Positions 13,201 to 25,479 of a stretch of 64,000 bases of DNA are shown here, in pieces. The notes beneath the pieces were generated by a model. It made no database searches, had not been told where the DNA came from, and was given only the letters and a program-made list of their open reading frames with translations. The stretch is from Daphnia carinata (Eukaryota > Arthropoda > Branchiopoda > Diplostraca > Daphniidae), in NCBI RefSeq assembly GCF_022539665.2, contig NC_081331.1:558001-622000 (forward strand). The letters run 5' to 3'. The translations under genes were made by a program, and so were the position numbers. Position 1 is the first letter of the stretch. Each line of letters starts with the position of its first letter.

Positions 13201-14447
13201 TCAAACCGTCCCCTGTGGAAATGTACAATTTTAATCAATGTGTATTAGTAAAAAAAAAGTAGGAGAGAGCGGGCTAAATGATCATTACCATCCTCATCGT
13301 AAATCTGGAAAAGGCATCGGACTTTGTCTTCATCCGTTTGTCCGCAAAATTGCTCAAGGCCCTCGCGGAATTCGGCCATTGAAATGCTGCTGGAGCCGTC
13401 TTTATTGAAAATGCCAAAAATGCGTTCGGCGAAAAATTTCTAGAAAAATAGAAGCTATAAATAAGCTTTGAATTCCATCTTTCGAGAAAAGAAATTACGT
13501 TTTTAGACGGAATGAGCTTCTTGAACTCTTGGAAACTCATTTCTCGAGAGTCGTCTTTTACGATGGATCGAAATAATTCATCAGCAAATCCGGGCTTTAA
13601 CCTTTCAACGCCGTCCTCCCTTCTTTGCAATTGTGACAATAAAATACATATCCCTGTGTATAATGCAACGAACAGCTCACCTGTATAGAGTCAAATCGGT
13701 GAAGAAGGCCATCACATCTTCTATTGAAACCTGACCCGCCTTGTATGTGTCGATTAAACTGAAAAGTTTAGGCAACACCTGTGTTTGTTTTTTTTAAATT
13801 AGCAACGTTATGTTTTTGTACGTGCGCATAAAGCTATCTCTAGTTAATTACCCCTCGGGACTTGAAAACGTGACAAAAGGTCTCGAAATCGATGTCTGCC
13901 TGTTTAAGAAACATGTACCACAAGGTATCCAAAAGGTCAACAAATTCAGTCCCTTTCGGTTTTTCGCTAAGTTGAGATTAAATATGAATTCAGACCAGTT
14001 ATGTAAATTGATTTTCGAACATTATTACCGAAGTTTCTCTTTGAGAGAATCGACGAAATCGAGCTGAACCAGTCGACCTTCGGATTCGTGATCAAACAAT
14101 CTAAACACCAGTTGCAACACATTCTGTCCAAAGAAATGATAAAATGATGATTTCAATTGTATTTCGTGATTTTGTGTAAGTTAAAAGAAAAGAATCTTAC
14201 ATACCTCTTGCGAAAAGAGACTACAGAAGTTGCCCGCGGTGATGTTAGGTGATTGGTCTTGAATGCTTCTTTTGAGGACAGACTGAAGTCCAGTCAGAGC
14301 TTGCTGTCGTTGTTGAGCTTGTGTCAGCCAATTCACTCCGCTCGCTTGTTGGAACTCTAGCCTCGGAGACTCGCTTAATTCCGTCTGCGATTGCTGAAAA
14401 GCGCGATTGGTATGGCCCGAGAGATCGATTTCTTGGGTCGCATCCAT
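10281..14447 (-). CDS. NOX5: NADPH oxidase 5-like, copy 2 (1038 aa)
   Basis: Same enzyme type as its neighbours. Exons: 14447-14205, 14123-14029, 13966-13852, 13778-13681, 13622-13499, 13439-13289, 13212-12981, 12911-12712, 12647-12459, 12397-12338, 12272-12133, 12072-11748, 11679-11463, 11398-11083, 11015-10806, 10738-10535, 10478-10281. All splice sites are GT-AG and in phase. The ATG opens MDATQEIDLSG with A at -3. Here the first coding exon has its own start, whereas the other copies splice in a separate short first exon. The canonical EF loop is DEDGDGLIK; haem pairs are LHKACG...LH and SHLLY...LHG; then HPFTISSAPE, IDGPYGAPS, AAGIGVTPF, CGPPQLAKEL and a terminal Phe. The linker is the shortest of the three and ends with a basic stretch (KGKKIVKRR) reminiscent of the NOX5 polybasic region. 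Its C-terminal exon is closer to copy 1 than to copy 3. Confidence 0.9.
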
Positions 14448-17345
14448 TTTTCACGTTCCCACCTTTACCAATAAAAAATCAAAACTAAACTTAACAAAGA
14501 ATTAGGGTTACCTGATAACGGAAAGGACATGGAACTCTTTTCCGGTGTTATGATTTCAACAGAAACAATGGCATGAAAGGAAATGAACATAAACAATACC
14601 TTGGTTTCAGCTATTCCTTGCGAAAATGCTGCGCACTGTAATGTTGTTGTTTTTGTCCTCTGCAAGAGTCATGTAAAAATGAGTGTTGAACGCGACTCAC
14701 GCCGCGGTAGACTAAACAAACATTTTGGTAACGTGCTTTTTCGGTTAGAAGGATACGTGCTATGTTTGCACCCTTCACCAGAAACAGGTTCACAATAAGC
14801 GGGGAAGTCCAGTACAGGTGAACGTGATTGCAGCGAAAACAGAAAGAAAACGTCTAGCTTTGACCGTTTCTTTAACACCAAACCTTCATCTATACAACAA
14901 TTCAAGACTGGAAGAAACCTTACGGCTAGAAAGTTGGTGCCGCTTGGAGCATGACAAAACATACAAGGATGCTTCAAACGTAAACGATGACATCAGGCTT
15001 TGGCTTCATCTTTCCAAAGCCCCAGCAGCAAAAAAGGAGGAACATTCAACTAGAATGATTAGCACATTATTGATAACTTTTAATAATCTACTGTGGATAA
15101 AACATTTTCAGTTTGCTAGAGAAAATGACGCATGTTTCCTGTGTTCAAAGGTATAAATGAATGAGCTTATGCAAAATTTTGTAATTGGCAATTTGTTCCT
15201 GCCGCAAAGGCTAAAGAGATGCACGCACCGAGCGTGAATTAAAAGTAATTTCCGAAAGGGTGTCCTAGTTTATATTATCGCCCACACTTTTTTTTTCTTT
15301 ATTGCGCGTTTGATTTTGTGTTGTACCCTCTACAAACATTGCCCACCAAAGATAGCGGTAGAACGTGCGCAGGTGTTGTTTGCAAAATTGTTCTGGCACA
15401 TTTCACAAAAATATAAAAATGAAAAAAACTGTGGTCTATGTCGCCAGGTTGCGTAGGATTGTGGTGACTCATGTATCGATGATAACAATCACCTATTTTT
15501 GTAGAAATATTTCGCTACCGGAGAAAAAACATTCCTTTTCACTTTTGCTCCCCTCCCCTTTTATTTTTCTGCTTCTTTTACAAATGCATTCTCAGCTTCA
15601 AAGCATAAAAAAAGAACAACGGCCAGCTATGCAGCAATTCACTTTCTATTAAAACACGCGACGCCGAAGAAGGCAACAAAGCTCGTAAGGCATTCCAGGT
15701 ATGAAAAATCATTGCTTACCAATCTAAGGAGGCCTATTCCCATAAATTATTTTCATTCAGCCAGGTGAGTTTTGTACAACCGTCAAAGGAGAAACTTGCC
15801 GGAGAGTGAGTTTGCGTATTTGTCGTCCATCGTAGTCTACAGATACGTTGGTCACACAAGAGTGACATTAACAAATTTCAAGCCATTCGAAATGTTTGCC
15901 TAGAGGCAAACGCTTGCGGTTGCACTAGAAAGTTCTTATGTTTTCGCAGTTATTTTTTTTTGCAGACAAGTCGTGTGCAGTGTCACGGCTTTTATAGTCC
16001 CCTAATAATTGGAGGTTACATCATCACATCTCACTGACCAGGATTTTCTCATTACTGTGATTTCCAGTTAGCAACTGGAATTACCTTATGTTCCATTTGT
16101 TGAACTGCCTTTAGAAATATCAAAGCAGTTAATGAGTTTTCTAGATGTACTAGTATCAATCGAAGACAAGTTTTCGTTGCAACAGTCAGTTTTTTAAGGG
16201 CGTGGTCCTGTTCGTCAACCAGTTTTTAAAATGATTCCATCCAACTGTTAGCAAAAATCGCAAGCCAAAGATTGTACGAATCATCATGTCCTTCAACAAA
16301 TCTCGTTATCCTTTGCGAATACCGATCACAATAGAAAACCGATGACAAAAACCAAAGAGTCCCTGTGGAGAAAGTGTAACCTTGGTAACAAGCTCACCGA
16401 GGTCACCTCACGTCTTCTTCTAGCATTTTTATTGCACATGGCACGTGAATTGCCAATTTGATGGCATTCCTTTTAGCTTATTAAAGTACCATGCCAACAA
16501 TCCATTCGTAAATACCTAATGGTGATTGACAAAGAGAAGCCCGTCATATATATAAAAAAATAAGATGTCATAACAAATTACGATTAGTGTAGGTGTACGT
16601 TTTGTGGGAAATACATATTGCGGCTTACTGTTACTTGGTTTCATTAAAATATTTAGCTCGTTCATTGACCAGACCGCGGTGGTAAATTTAAGTTTCACTT
16701 CACGTGCCACTGAATATTTGGCTCAAACAGGTTAGAAAAGCTATTGTTTTTCGTGCTGTTGCCATGACTCGGGCCAGACTTGACATGACGGAATCACAGG
16801 CACACACAACGATCAGAGTTTCTTAATTATCTTTCTTCCCCTCGTGTTTATGTCCTTATACAGCAAAAGATATTAAAGGGAGCTCCAAGGTTGCGGGGGT
16901 GCCGCAACCCGTTCTACTGGTCACTGATTTAAACTTTCACTAGCGAACTACAAGCTGCATTCACGCTGCTATATTTATTGATTCTGTTCCTTTTTTTGGG
17001 AGGGCAAGGAAAATTTTTTAGAAACACCCTTCACAAACTTTGACTCCCGAACGGGACAAACTTTCGTGATTTCCAATACGCGCGTTTTGCCGTTCATTAG
17101 GATCTGACAAGTTCTTGCTTAACGTTTTGCTGACTTCATTGGTTAAACAAGTTGGACATTACAAAAACAAAGTTGAGCAAACACGCACGACGTAGATACA
17201 ATTGCCAACACATACTTTGATTAATCAAAAAGAAATTGCATTGACTTCTATTCATAATGCTGGTGCAATTCGTTTAAGATTGTTTGAAAAAATCGCTTGG
17301 TGGGCAGTAAAGTCAGAAATGTATTTCAATTAGTTGATGGCATAA
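14448..17345. other. Spacer between NOX copies 2 and 1
   Basis: About 2.9 kb, AT-rich. Short reading frames on both strands overlap each other and show no splice support or family resemblance. Presumed promoter of copy 2 plus filler; no gene called. Confidence 0.5.
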
Positions 17346-20300
17346 TTAAAAGATTTCCTTGCGGAAATCAAAGCCAAACTCGTTGCATTTCTTTGTCAGT
17401 TCTTTGGCCAACTGTGGAGGACCACAGTAGAAAACAGTTACTTTTCCCCTATCCTCGTCAACTAATTTTTGAAACACTTTGTCCCAGTTCGGTCTTCCAG
17501 CGTTCGTGCGAGTCTTTAGTCCCGTCACTAAATCACGCTTTTCCTGCCATAAACAATATAAACAATATTTAGACAAATGGTAATACAAAAAGGCAAGTTT
17601 AACTGAACCTTATCGTGAAGCAAATCGAGAGCCATTTGCAATCCAACAGCTTTCAAATCCGTTTTTTTCAGAGCACTAGTGATGTACATGTGCAAATCGA
17701 GGAACCGGCCCAATACGCCACCCATTTCAGTTTGTTCCTTTTCCAACTGGGAGAGCATGTCAACAAACCATTCGAAACTGCGTTGATCACGGTTGATCCA
17801 GAAAAAGTCGACCTGAGAAAATCATAAATGTTATTTAAATAAAAGAGAAAACGATCCATTCAAGTATGAATTTTATTACTTTTTTTAGATTCATAATTGA
17901 ATCGGGCATTTGCGATACCCAGCAATGATGACATCGTGGACATGTTTGTCGGCTGGCGTAGTAGCGGTGCATGATCGATTGTAGAATACTGGCGAACGGA
18001 GTCACGCCGATACCGGCCGCAATGAGTACTGCGTGCTGGGCACGGAAGATATGACTGGACGGGGCTCCATAAGGTCCATCGATGGCAATCTAAAAACGCA
18101 AGAGAAATGCGTTGTAACGCGACTGTCCAAACAATCGATAACATGGCGAATGAAATACTTCTAGCGGGTAATAAATGTGAACTCCTTCGACTGTGTTGTG
18201 TCGTCCGTCTTTACTTGGTTGCTCAGTTTTGTTTTCATCACGCGAAGCGGACTCAGTGAGCCTCGTTCGTACGCTTTCGGGAGCGTAAGAAACACGAGGC
18301 GTTGATCTCTTTCGAAGTTCCGAACTTTTCTTGTTGTTTCCGGAGGCTTCATCAATCGGGACCATGATGCTCATCGCGCGGGGCTTATGACTCACATGTC
18401 GGTACTGATGGGTATCCCTCAAGATCCTCTCTTCGTGTGGTTCTCCGCTTGAACTAGCCGCATGAGTCTCGGATACTTGGGGCCTTCAGGCACAGTAATG
18501 TTGTAACAAAGTGACATTCGGTTCTATATTGGACAATTACCTGCTAGTGGATGTGGTTAATGTTCCATATTCACTTCGAGACACATCAGTATCGTTATTT
18601 TCCACAAAAGTTACGTTCTCATTGCCCTTTAATGATCTCAAAGTCATACGGCAAGATTCCATCTGATCGTAGGAATCCCCAGGTTGTTTGGTCGAAAATG
18701 TTCGGGTAAGTCTTCTAACTCCCCTGGAAATGTTTTAGTTGAAATGGGTATATTCATCAGAAATATATCAAAACACTCAAATCATGCCTTACTTCATGAT
18801 ATTTTGCGTCGGAAATGAGGTCTTATTCTCCAGGACGTGCATGCAATGTTGGCAAGCAGTCTGCCCATTACGGTATGGGCTCTCTGCCGACTGCTTGAGA
18901 CACAGTTTGGCTTGTTCTCGTTCAAAATACTCGTACAGCTTATTAGTCCAACCACCAGCACAGCGGATATGGAGCCACATAACGTCTTTGTTGGAATTGC
19001 AGTTTGATGTTGCGTGAAAGCAGTTGTTGAAGATTAGCCTCACATCTCGAAAAGAGACGAACATTCAAGTACCTGGTAGCTCGGGCGAACTGCTTATAGT
19101 AAATGGATGCCACTCGGTAGAAGTGATGGCTGGAATCTTGACGTAGACATAGTCACCGGGGTTGAAGTGGAATCGCTCCGGTTTGCGAATTACCAAGTGG
19201 GTGATGCGAGACGGTAAAAGCATGGCTGAACTGATGAAAGTACGACCTTTGCCCGTCAAACGAAGTTGAATTCGACCAAGCCCTTCAATGGCAAAAAGGA
19301 TACCGGGACCGATAAACCAGTACCAAAAGTTAGGGCCGTGGAGAATGAGAAGAACCCAGAAGGGCACGTAAAGTAAATGTGTCCAGTAGAACACCTGTGA
19401 AACGAGTGTATAAGTAACTAATGAACCAAAGAAATGCAAATATCATTTCAATAATTGATTTACTTCGAAAAATCCACTTTTGCGAACACACGGAAGAGAG
19501 CAGATAACCATAATAGTCAGAATAGCAACAAGTGCCCATCCGGTCAAATTCGCCCAGCCGGGAATTAATCCAAACAGGCACGGTTCCGTCGTAAAAAGCC
19601 ATTCTATTAAATGATTCAGGTTGGAAAACGTCATTTAAATGCTCTTCTCACACACAACCGTGAACAAGCAGTTAATGATACCTATTGCGTCGTGTGTTTC
19701 AAGTTTTTTACCCCGGCAGCCTGACTCGAGTTCGCCAGCAACATTCAGGGCTTTAGGCAGATTTGTATGAAAAACGAATTGTAGGTAAAAAAAAAACAAA
19801 TAAAAATTAAATATCTTTGTGATCGACTTACGGAAATTGATGCAATGCATCAACGTGTGTACGGCGCTAAGGACGGCTACAACAACACCGCACACCTTAT
19901 GGAGATAGACGTGCTGGTCTAGCGGTAAGAAACTAGCACAACCGATTTGCCTCAACAAGGTGATACAATGACGAAGCATCAGTACCAAAATGAGGGAACA
20001 ATTGAAATTCAATGCTTGTCCTAAAATGAATTGATTAATACGGCTAATGGCCTAACGTATCAATGCAGGAGGAAAAGATTACCGCAGGCCCTTGCCAATA
20101 TGTAGAAAATGTTTGTGTCTTTAAACTGAATGATTCGACTAACGAATAAGCCGATATTGACGATCGCGTAGGCTACGATGAAGATGATGAAAGGCACATT
20201 ATTCTTAACGTACGAGCAAAACGTTTTGAAAGTTGGGCCTGTTTTAGTCGTCATAGTAGCGCTCGGCAAGAGAAAACGATCCAAGCTTGAATTTGGAAAA

Positions 20301-22523
20301 TGAATCGAAAAGAAATAGAAATATCGTTAGAAAAGAATTCCTAATTATAGTTCTATATACCTGATGGAAAGGTTTTCAAGTAGCCCTGGGTGTTTAACCA
20401 TTTGAGCTTTTAATTCTTCGCAACTGAGCCCGATTGCGCTAGTACGGTCTGAATCGTTGCCCGAAGCCCGTGCATCGTCATAGAGGGCCGTTGTGAGCTG
20501 GTCGAGTTGATGTTCGCTAAATTTCATTCCATTTTCTTCAATGCAAGCTTTAAGAACAGCTTTCAGTTCATTAAGCTTGATTATTCCGTCCCCTTTATTC
20601 AAGAATGAAAGAGTATTACACGTGCAAATTATTGATCGTGGACAGAAATAATGCTCATTATAGACTATACCGTCTTCATCGTAGATTTGGAAGAGACATC
20701 GGACTTTATTTTCCTCACTTTGGCCACAAAATTGTTCCAAGCCTTCTCGGAATTCAGCCATGGAAATCGTGTTAGAACCGTCCTTGTCGAAAATACAGAA
20801 GACGCGCTTGGCGAAAAATGGCTGGCGATTGTCACAAAGATAAAAAAGGCTAATTAAGACTCATACTTTTAATCTAATTATATAGACACAACATTAGTTG
20901 TATTTACATTTTTAGACGGAATCAACTTCTTAAAGTCTTCAAAGTCCAGTTCCTTGCTATCGTCCTTGGCGATTGAACGGAATATTTCTTCAGCTCGGCC
21001 TGACTGAAGCTCTTCCACACCACGAGTTCCCCTACGTTAACATTGGTATATGTGAGCTATAAGCTACAACTTACCGAATAGCCGCATTATACAAGTTCCT
21101 TTCTGAAAACAACACTTCCAACTTCCTACCTCTGTAGAGTACATTGAGTAAAGAAAGCCATCACTTGGTCTACCGACACTTGGCCCGACTTGTTAGTGTC
21201 GACCAGCACGAAAAGTTTGGCTAATACCTTTTGTCAATAAACGAATGAATTCTTCGTCAAGTAAATGAATTCATGATAAAAATAGCTACCCCTTTAGATT
21301 TGAAAATTCGATAGAAAGTGTCCATGTCCACATCGGCTTCATTCACGAACACGTACCATAGGGTATCGATCAGGTCGATGAATTCTTTTCCTTCGGCTCT
21401 GTCACTTTAACATAAGAAAACAAAAACGAGTTCACAGAGGCGTGCGATTAGCGTGTGTAAGAAACAATCACCTACCTGAAATGCTCTTTCAGGATGTCAA
21501 TGAAATCAGATTGAACAAGTTGGCCCTTGGATTGGTGGTCGAACAATCGAAAAAGGAGTTCGAGCGCATTCTAGTAACGTAAACATGTCCGTAAGAAGAC
21601 GAATACACGTTTCAAATGTAACTAAAAGATTCGATTACCTCTTGCGAGAGAAGTTTGCAGAAGTTGTCAGCAGAGAACGCTGACTTTTGTTGTTTAACGC
21701 TGACGCAATATTGGTTGCACAGAGATTGAAGGCCAGTAAGAGCTTGTTGGCGTTGCTGAGCTTGCGATAACCAACCTTTTTTTTGCGCATCTTCAGCCTC
21801 TAGTATGGGATAGAGCGCACCATCGGCTGCATCATTTGAATGATTCGAGGTTTGTTCGTTTTCGCTTTGCGAACTGGCTTCAGCGCCCTTTTCATGATGA
21901 AAAATGAGAAGTTTGTCATTTTTTTTAAAGAAGCAAAGGAAGTGTAACGAACTTAATTCAGTGTTTGGTTATGTAGCCCTAGATTTGGAAAGCAATTATA
22001 GCCAAATATTGCGAGGTGCTCCTCTGAGCCCGTTCTAAGGCACCCACGCCATGCCTAAACACTTTACTGTGTTGTTATGTAAAGCAGTTTTGTTGCATCG
22101 ACATGTTAACGGGCTCGGCATACCGTTCCGTGCTTATAAACAAGGCGATTTACGTTCCAGACCTGTGCTGTTAGTGATTCACTTAATTTTACCTCGCCCG
22201 AATAAAACGATTTACTTTATTAACTAAAATTCCGCTATATCTCAAGTATTAAACTTTTAAACAGTGCTGTTGCCATGGCTGCTCCCTACGTCTCGAATTT
22301 AAAACGCTAACGAAACAAGCTAAATTTGAGAACTGCCACAGGTATCAGAGCACAAAATCGATATTTTTGTAAAGTCTTTGAAACCCATATTTTTCTTGTA
22401 TATGCTTCCCATTATTTGAACAAAGAAAAACCCAAGCATAAGGGCCGGCAAAAACTGGCTGAAAATACACAGGAAGACAACAGAATTATAAAGAATTACC
22501 TTGTTGGGAACAGAAGAAGCCAT
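17346..22523 (-). CDS. NOX5: NADPH oxidase 5-like, copy 1 (1105 aa)
   Basis: Exons: 22523-22500, 21887-21639, 21570-21476, 21398-21290, 21227-21130, 21031-20908, 20821-20671, 20592-20361, 20285-20083, 20020-19832, 19750-19682, 19603-19464, 19394-19073, 18985-18793, 18723-18541, 18483-18159, 18089-17880, 17812-17609, 17543-17346. All are GT-AG and in phase (3318 bases). The 24-base first exon (MASSVPNK, in a good start context) was chosen because the second exon has no in-frame ATG. EF region residues 90-360: loops DTNKSGQVS, DKDGSNTIS, DEDGDGIIK, plus degenerate ones. Membrane core about 365-600 with HX13H (LHKVCG...VH) and HX12H (THLLY...LHG). FAD site HPFTISSSPE near 660; linker 690-900; NADPH sites IDGPYGAPS, AAGIGVTPF, CGPPQLAKEL; ends in Phe. 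An extra 183-base linker exon (18723-18541) has no one-to-one equivalent in copy 2. Human NOX5 is about 750 residues. Confidence 0.9.
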
Positions 22524-25479
22524 GATGGCGACAACGAATCAGTTCTGGGAACGATGCCACCGCCTTGCAAAAGAAACGTGACGGGAATAGTTTGCGCTCA
22601 ACGTCAAGAATAAATCTAAACTATCGTGAATAAGACGATCACGTTGTTTCCTGCACCCACAACGACTCAAGAAGAAAAACGACCGAAGAAAAAATGATTG
22701 AGGACGATGGTTTGGATATCTGCAAACCGCAGTGGCCTGCGGTCGGTCCCGTAGTGTTTGACAACCAAAGGGCCGTTGATTTACTATGCAAATCACCGGA
22801 TGTCACTTTCCGCTAACTGAGAATTTTTTATAGATTATCAAGCCGAAATTTCACCGCAATTACATCAGATATTGTTCACGAAATCCGTGATGAAAGCAAA
22901 TATTTATGTTCTACTTTTGGTTCAGTCCGCAAGAAATACAAGAATTAATGAGACTGCATAGCGTCGGCTCCCGCATATTGCCCGACAGTCCCGATGTCCC
23001 TCATAGAAATGATGGAAAAGGCGTGAAAAGGGAGACGCTTAGAAGGATGTAAAAAGCGTTTCAAAGAAATATGAAAGGTTCTAAATTTTCATGCTAAGGC
23101 TTCCTATGATTTACATACAAATTTACAAGTCAAAACCAATAGCTCTTTTAAACTTCCAAAGCTTCAGGAAAAGAGAGATGGAACAAATTCTTCTTAGTTC
23201 GTAATGGGTGTCCCATTCCAGATTGTGGTAAGTTACCAAAATGTTAGCCATCTATGATGTTATCTATCAGCGTTACATTATTTTGAAGGCAAACTGTTTG
23301 GTTACATTTTTTTGCGTAACAGTCAATACAAGAAACCGGGCAATCAACAAAGTCAGGAGTTTGTTGATCGGCTTGCTTTCAAAACAGTCAAGCACACAAG
23401 AGAGTGGTAGCCTCTGTTTTTGTATTCTGTTTGCGTCTTTTCCATTTGCTTTTTTGTTTTTTTAATATTTAAACAACAAAAAAGCCAAACAGTTAGCGCT
23501 GATCGATGAGCCATGTTATTTTGTTTACTCCCGCGTGTCACAGTACTCTCCCTTCTGCAGTTTCTCGTGAACCCGTCCATCGATCGACATCGATTAGAGC
23601 TAATATGGTATCAGGCTTCTTGTGGCTTCTAGTTAGCTGATCTCTTGTAATACCGAGAATTTCGTCCAATGCCCAAAGGCACAAAAGAAGAGGGAAATAG
23701 AAGACTTCTATTATGAGTAACGAGACATTTCCTCGAAGGACATGGAACAAAGTTTGGCTTTAAAATTGCATAGAGTATAGCTACTACACGTACAGAATGT
23801 ATTCTTTTCTGCTGCTTCCTTTGGATTTTTATCATCGAAAGACTTGGTGCATTAGAACTAACATCAAATCAGAACTGTGGGTAAGCGTTACCGTGTAATA
23901 AATCGAAATATCATGATTTGTCAATTAGCTTATTGGGATTTTATCCGTCAATCCTCGAAACGACTGCAAGCAATTACACAAAGGAAGCTGGCCAGGATAG
24001 TGGGTACGCTTACATTGTCAACCTTTTTCACCTTTTTCTCTTTTCGTTTCAAGTTTTGGATCCAGAAGTTTCGACTCTTCTTGAGACCGGTTATTGTCTT
24101 GATATTCCCTGGTTCAAGATTTTATTTTAAACAACGCATGAAATATTCTGTGGTAGCTAAAGAACTTTGATGTCCTCGATAACATCTTTTTGTGCAAGTC
24201 CATAAAAATCGAGATGTATCCGATGATGTTGGTTGCCTTTTTTCAGGCGTTTTACGTCACACGGAATGCGCAAACGTCGACCGATCGTCTGTTCCTTTTA
24301 ATGTAAACGATTTTTGTGAAGTCGGTCGATCGAACGCAAATGAACGGATGTTGATCTTCAGAGACTTTCATTTCCGATCGCTAATGGCTTCAGTTTTATT
24401 TTTCCATGCAAATCAAGGCCAAAGAGGTGATCAATTAATGCATTCATTGTCTCATTCCTTTTGGTGTTAACATAATATAGAACTTTAGACAGAACAATTA
24501 CAAATGCAACAAGAAATGGGAAACCGCTGCTGCCCAAAGTAGATATAACAAGTGGAGAAACATAGTAACCAATTTCCTTTGGCTATTAGCAGATACCCAT
24601 TACAATTTCCTCCGGTCCATCATGTCGCCGATTAATCGATTAATGCAGCAGTTGATAACCTGAATAAAGCATCAGTGTAAGTCAAGCAGGGAGTCGGAGA
24701 GTGAGCGCAAAAGTTTGTAAATCACTTTAAAGCCCAAACAAAAGCGCGTCTCTCACCTCTACCCAATAATACTTTCCATTCGACGGTAGACAATCGATAA
24801 CCAGTTATTGTGAACATAGAGAAATAAGGCTGGTTCGTTTCCATAATTTAAAACTTTAGTATTTGCATTATGCCTAAAAATAGGAAACCTCTTGACAAGA
24901 CTTATCGCGACGTTTGAAAAAAAAAAAAGTATAGCTTAAATGATGGCATCGTAAGCTGCATTCCATTTCACCAAGCAATGTATCCTTTTCTTCTGTTATC
25001 ATTTTTTTTTTCGAGGCGAATTGCAAATTTAGTTGGCACCATTACAGAACGAAAGAAATGCTAGATATGCACAGCGTCAGAATGTGTGAATAAACGACAA
25101 GATGTGAGACACATACAATTTTATTTCAAATATACTTAAGCTCAGATATGGCCGTTCTTTGTCAAGCACTGTGCTACTGAATATACATAACAGCAGATGG
25201 AGAATGGCATTGGCAAAAAAAAACGTCAATAAAAGTCAGAAGTTAGTTGGATAAAAAGATTGTGTTCCTGTTGACACCGGCTGCGCGAATCACCACACTT
25301 GGGAGTTCATTATTCTGGAGGAGAAGCAGATTGGTACGTAACTGGGTTATAGCATCCATAGCGGTACTAAAAATGTAGAACAAAATTGCCTTTTTCCTAC
25401 CGCATTATAATGGAAAAAAAACGTGATTCAATGTAAGGAAGTTCTCGATATTGGAATAGGAATTTTTTTTTTAATCATT
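22524..25479. other. Spacer between NOX copy 1 and the GPCR gene
   Basis: About 3 kb, AT-rich. The left part should carry the NOX copy 1 promoter and the right part the GPCR 3' untranslated region. No supportable gene. Confidence 0.5.
25120..25125 (-). terminator. Likely poly(A) signal of the GPCR gene
   Basis: AATAAA on the - strand about 355 bases past the GPCR stop, at a reasonable 3' UTR length. Confidence 0.45.

Noticed and set aside
14669-15156. Overlapping sense and antisense frames of about 100 codons between NOX copies
   Set aside because: They are mutual shadows with no splice support and no resemblance to any protein I recognise.
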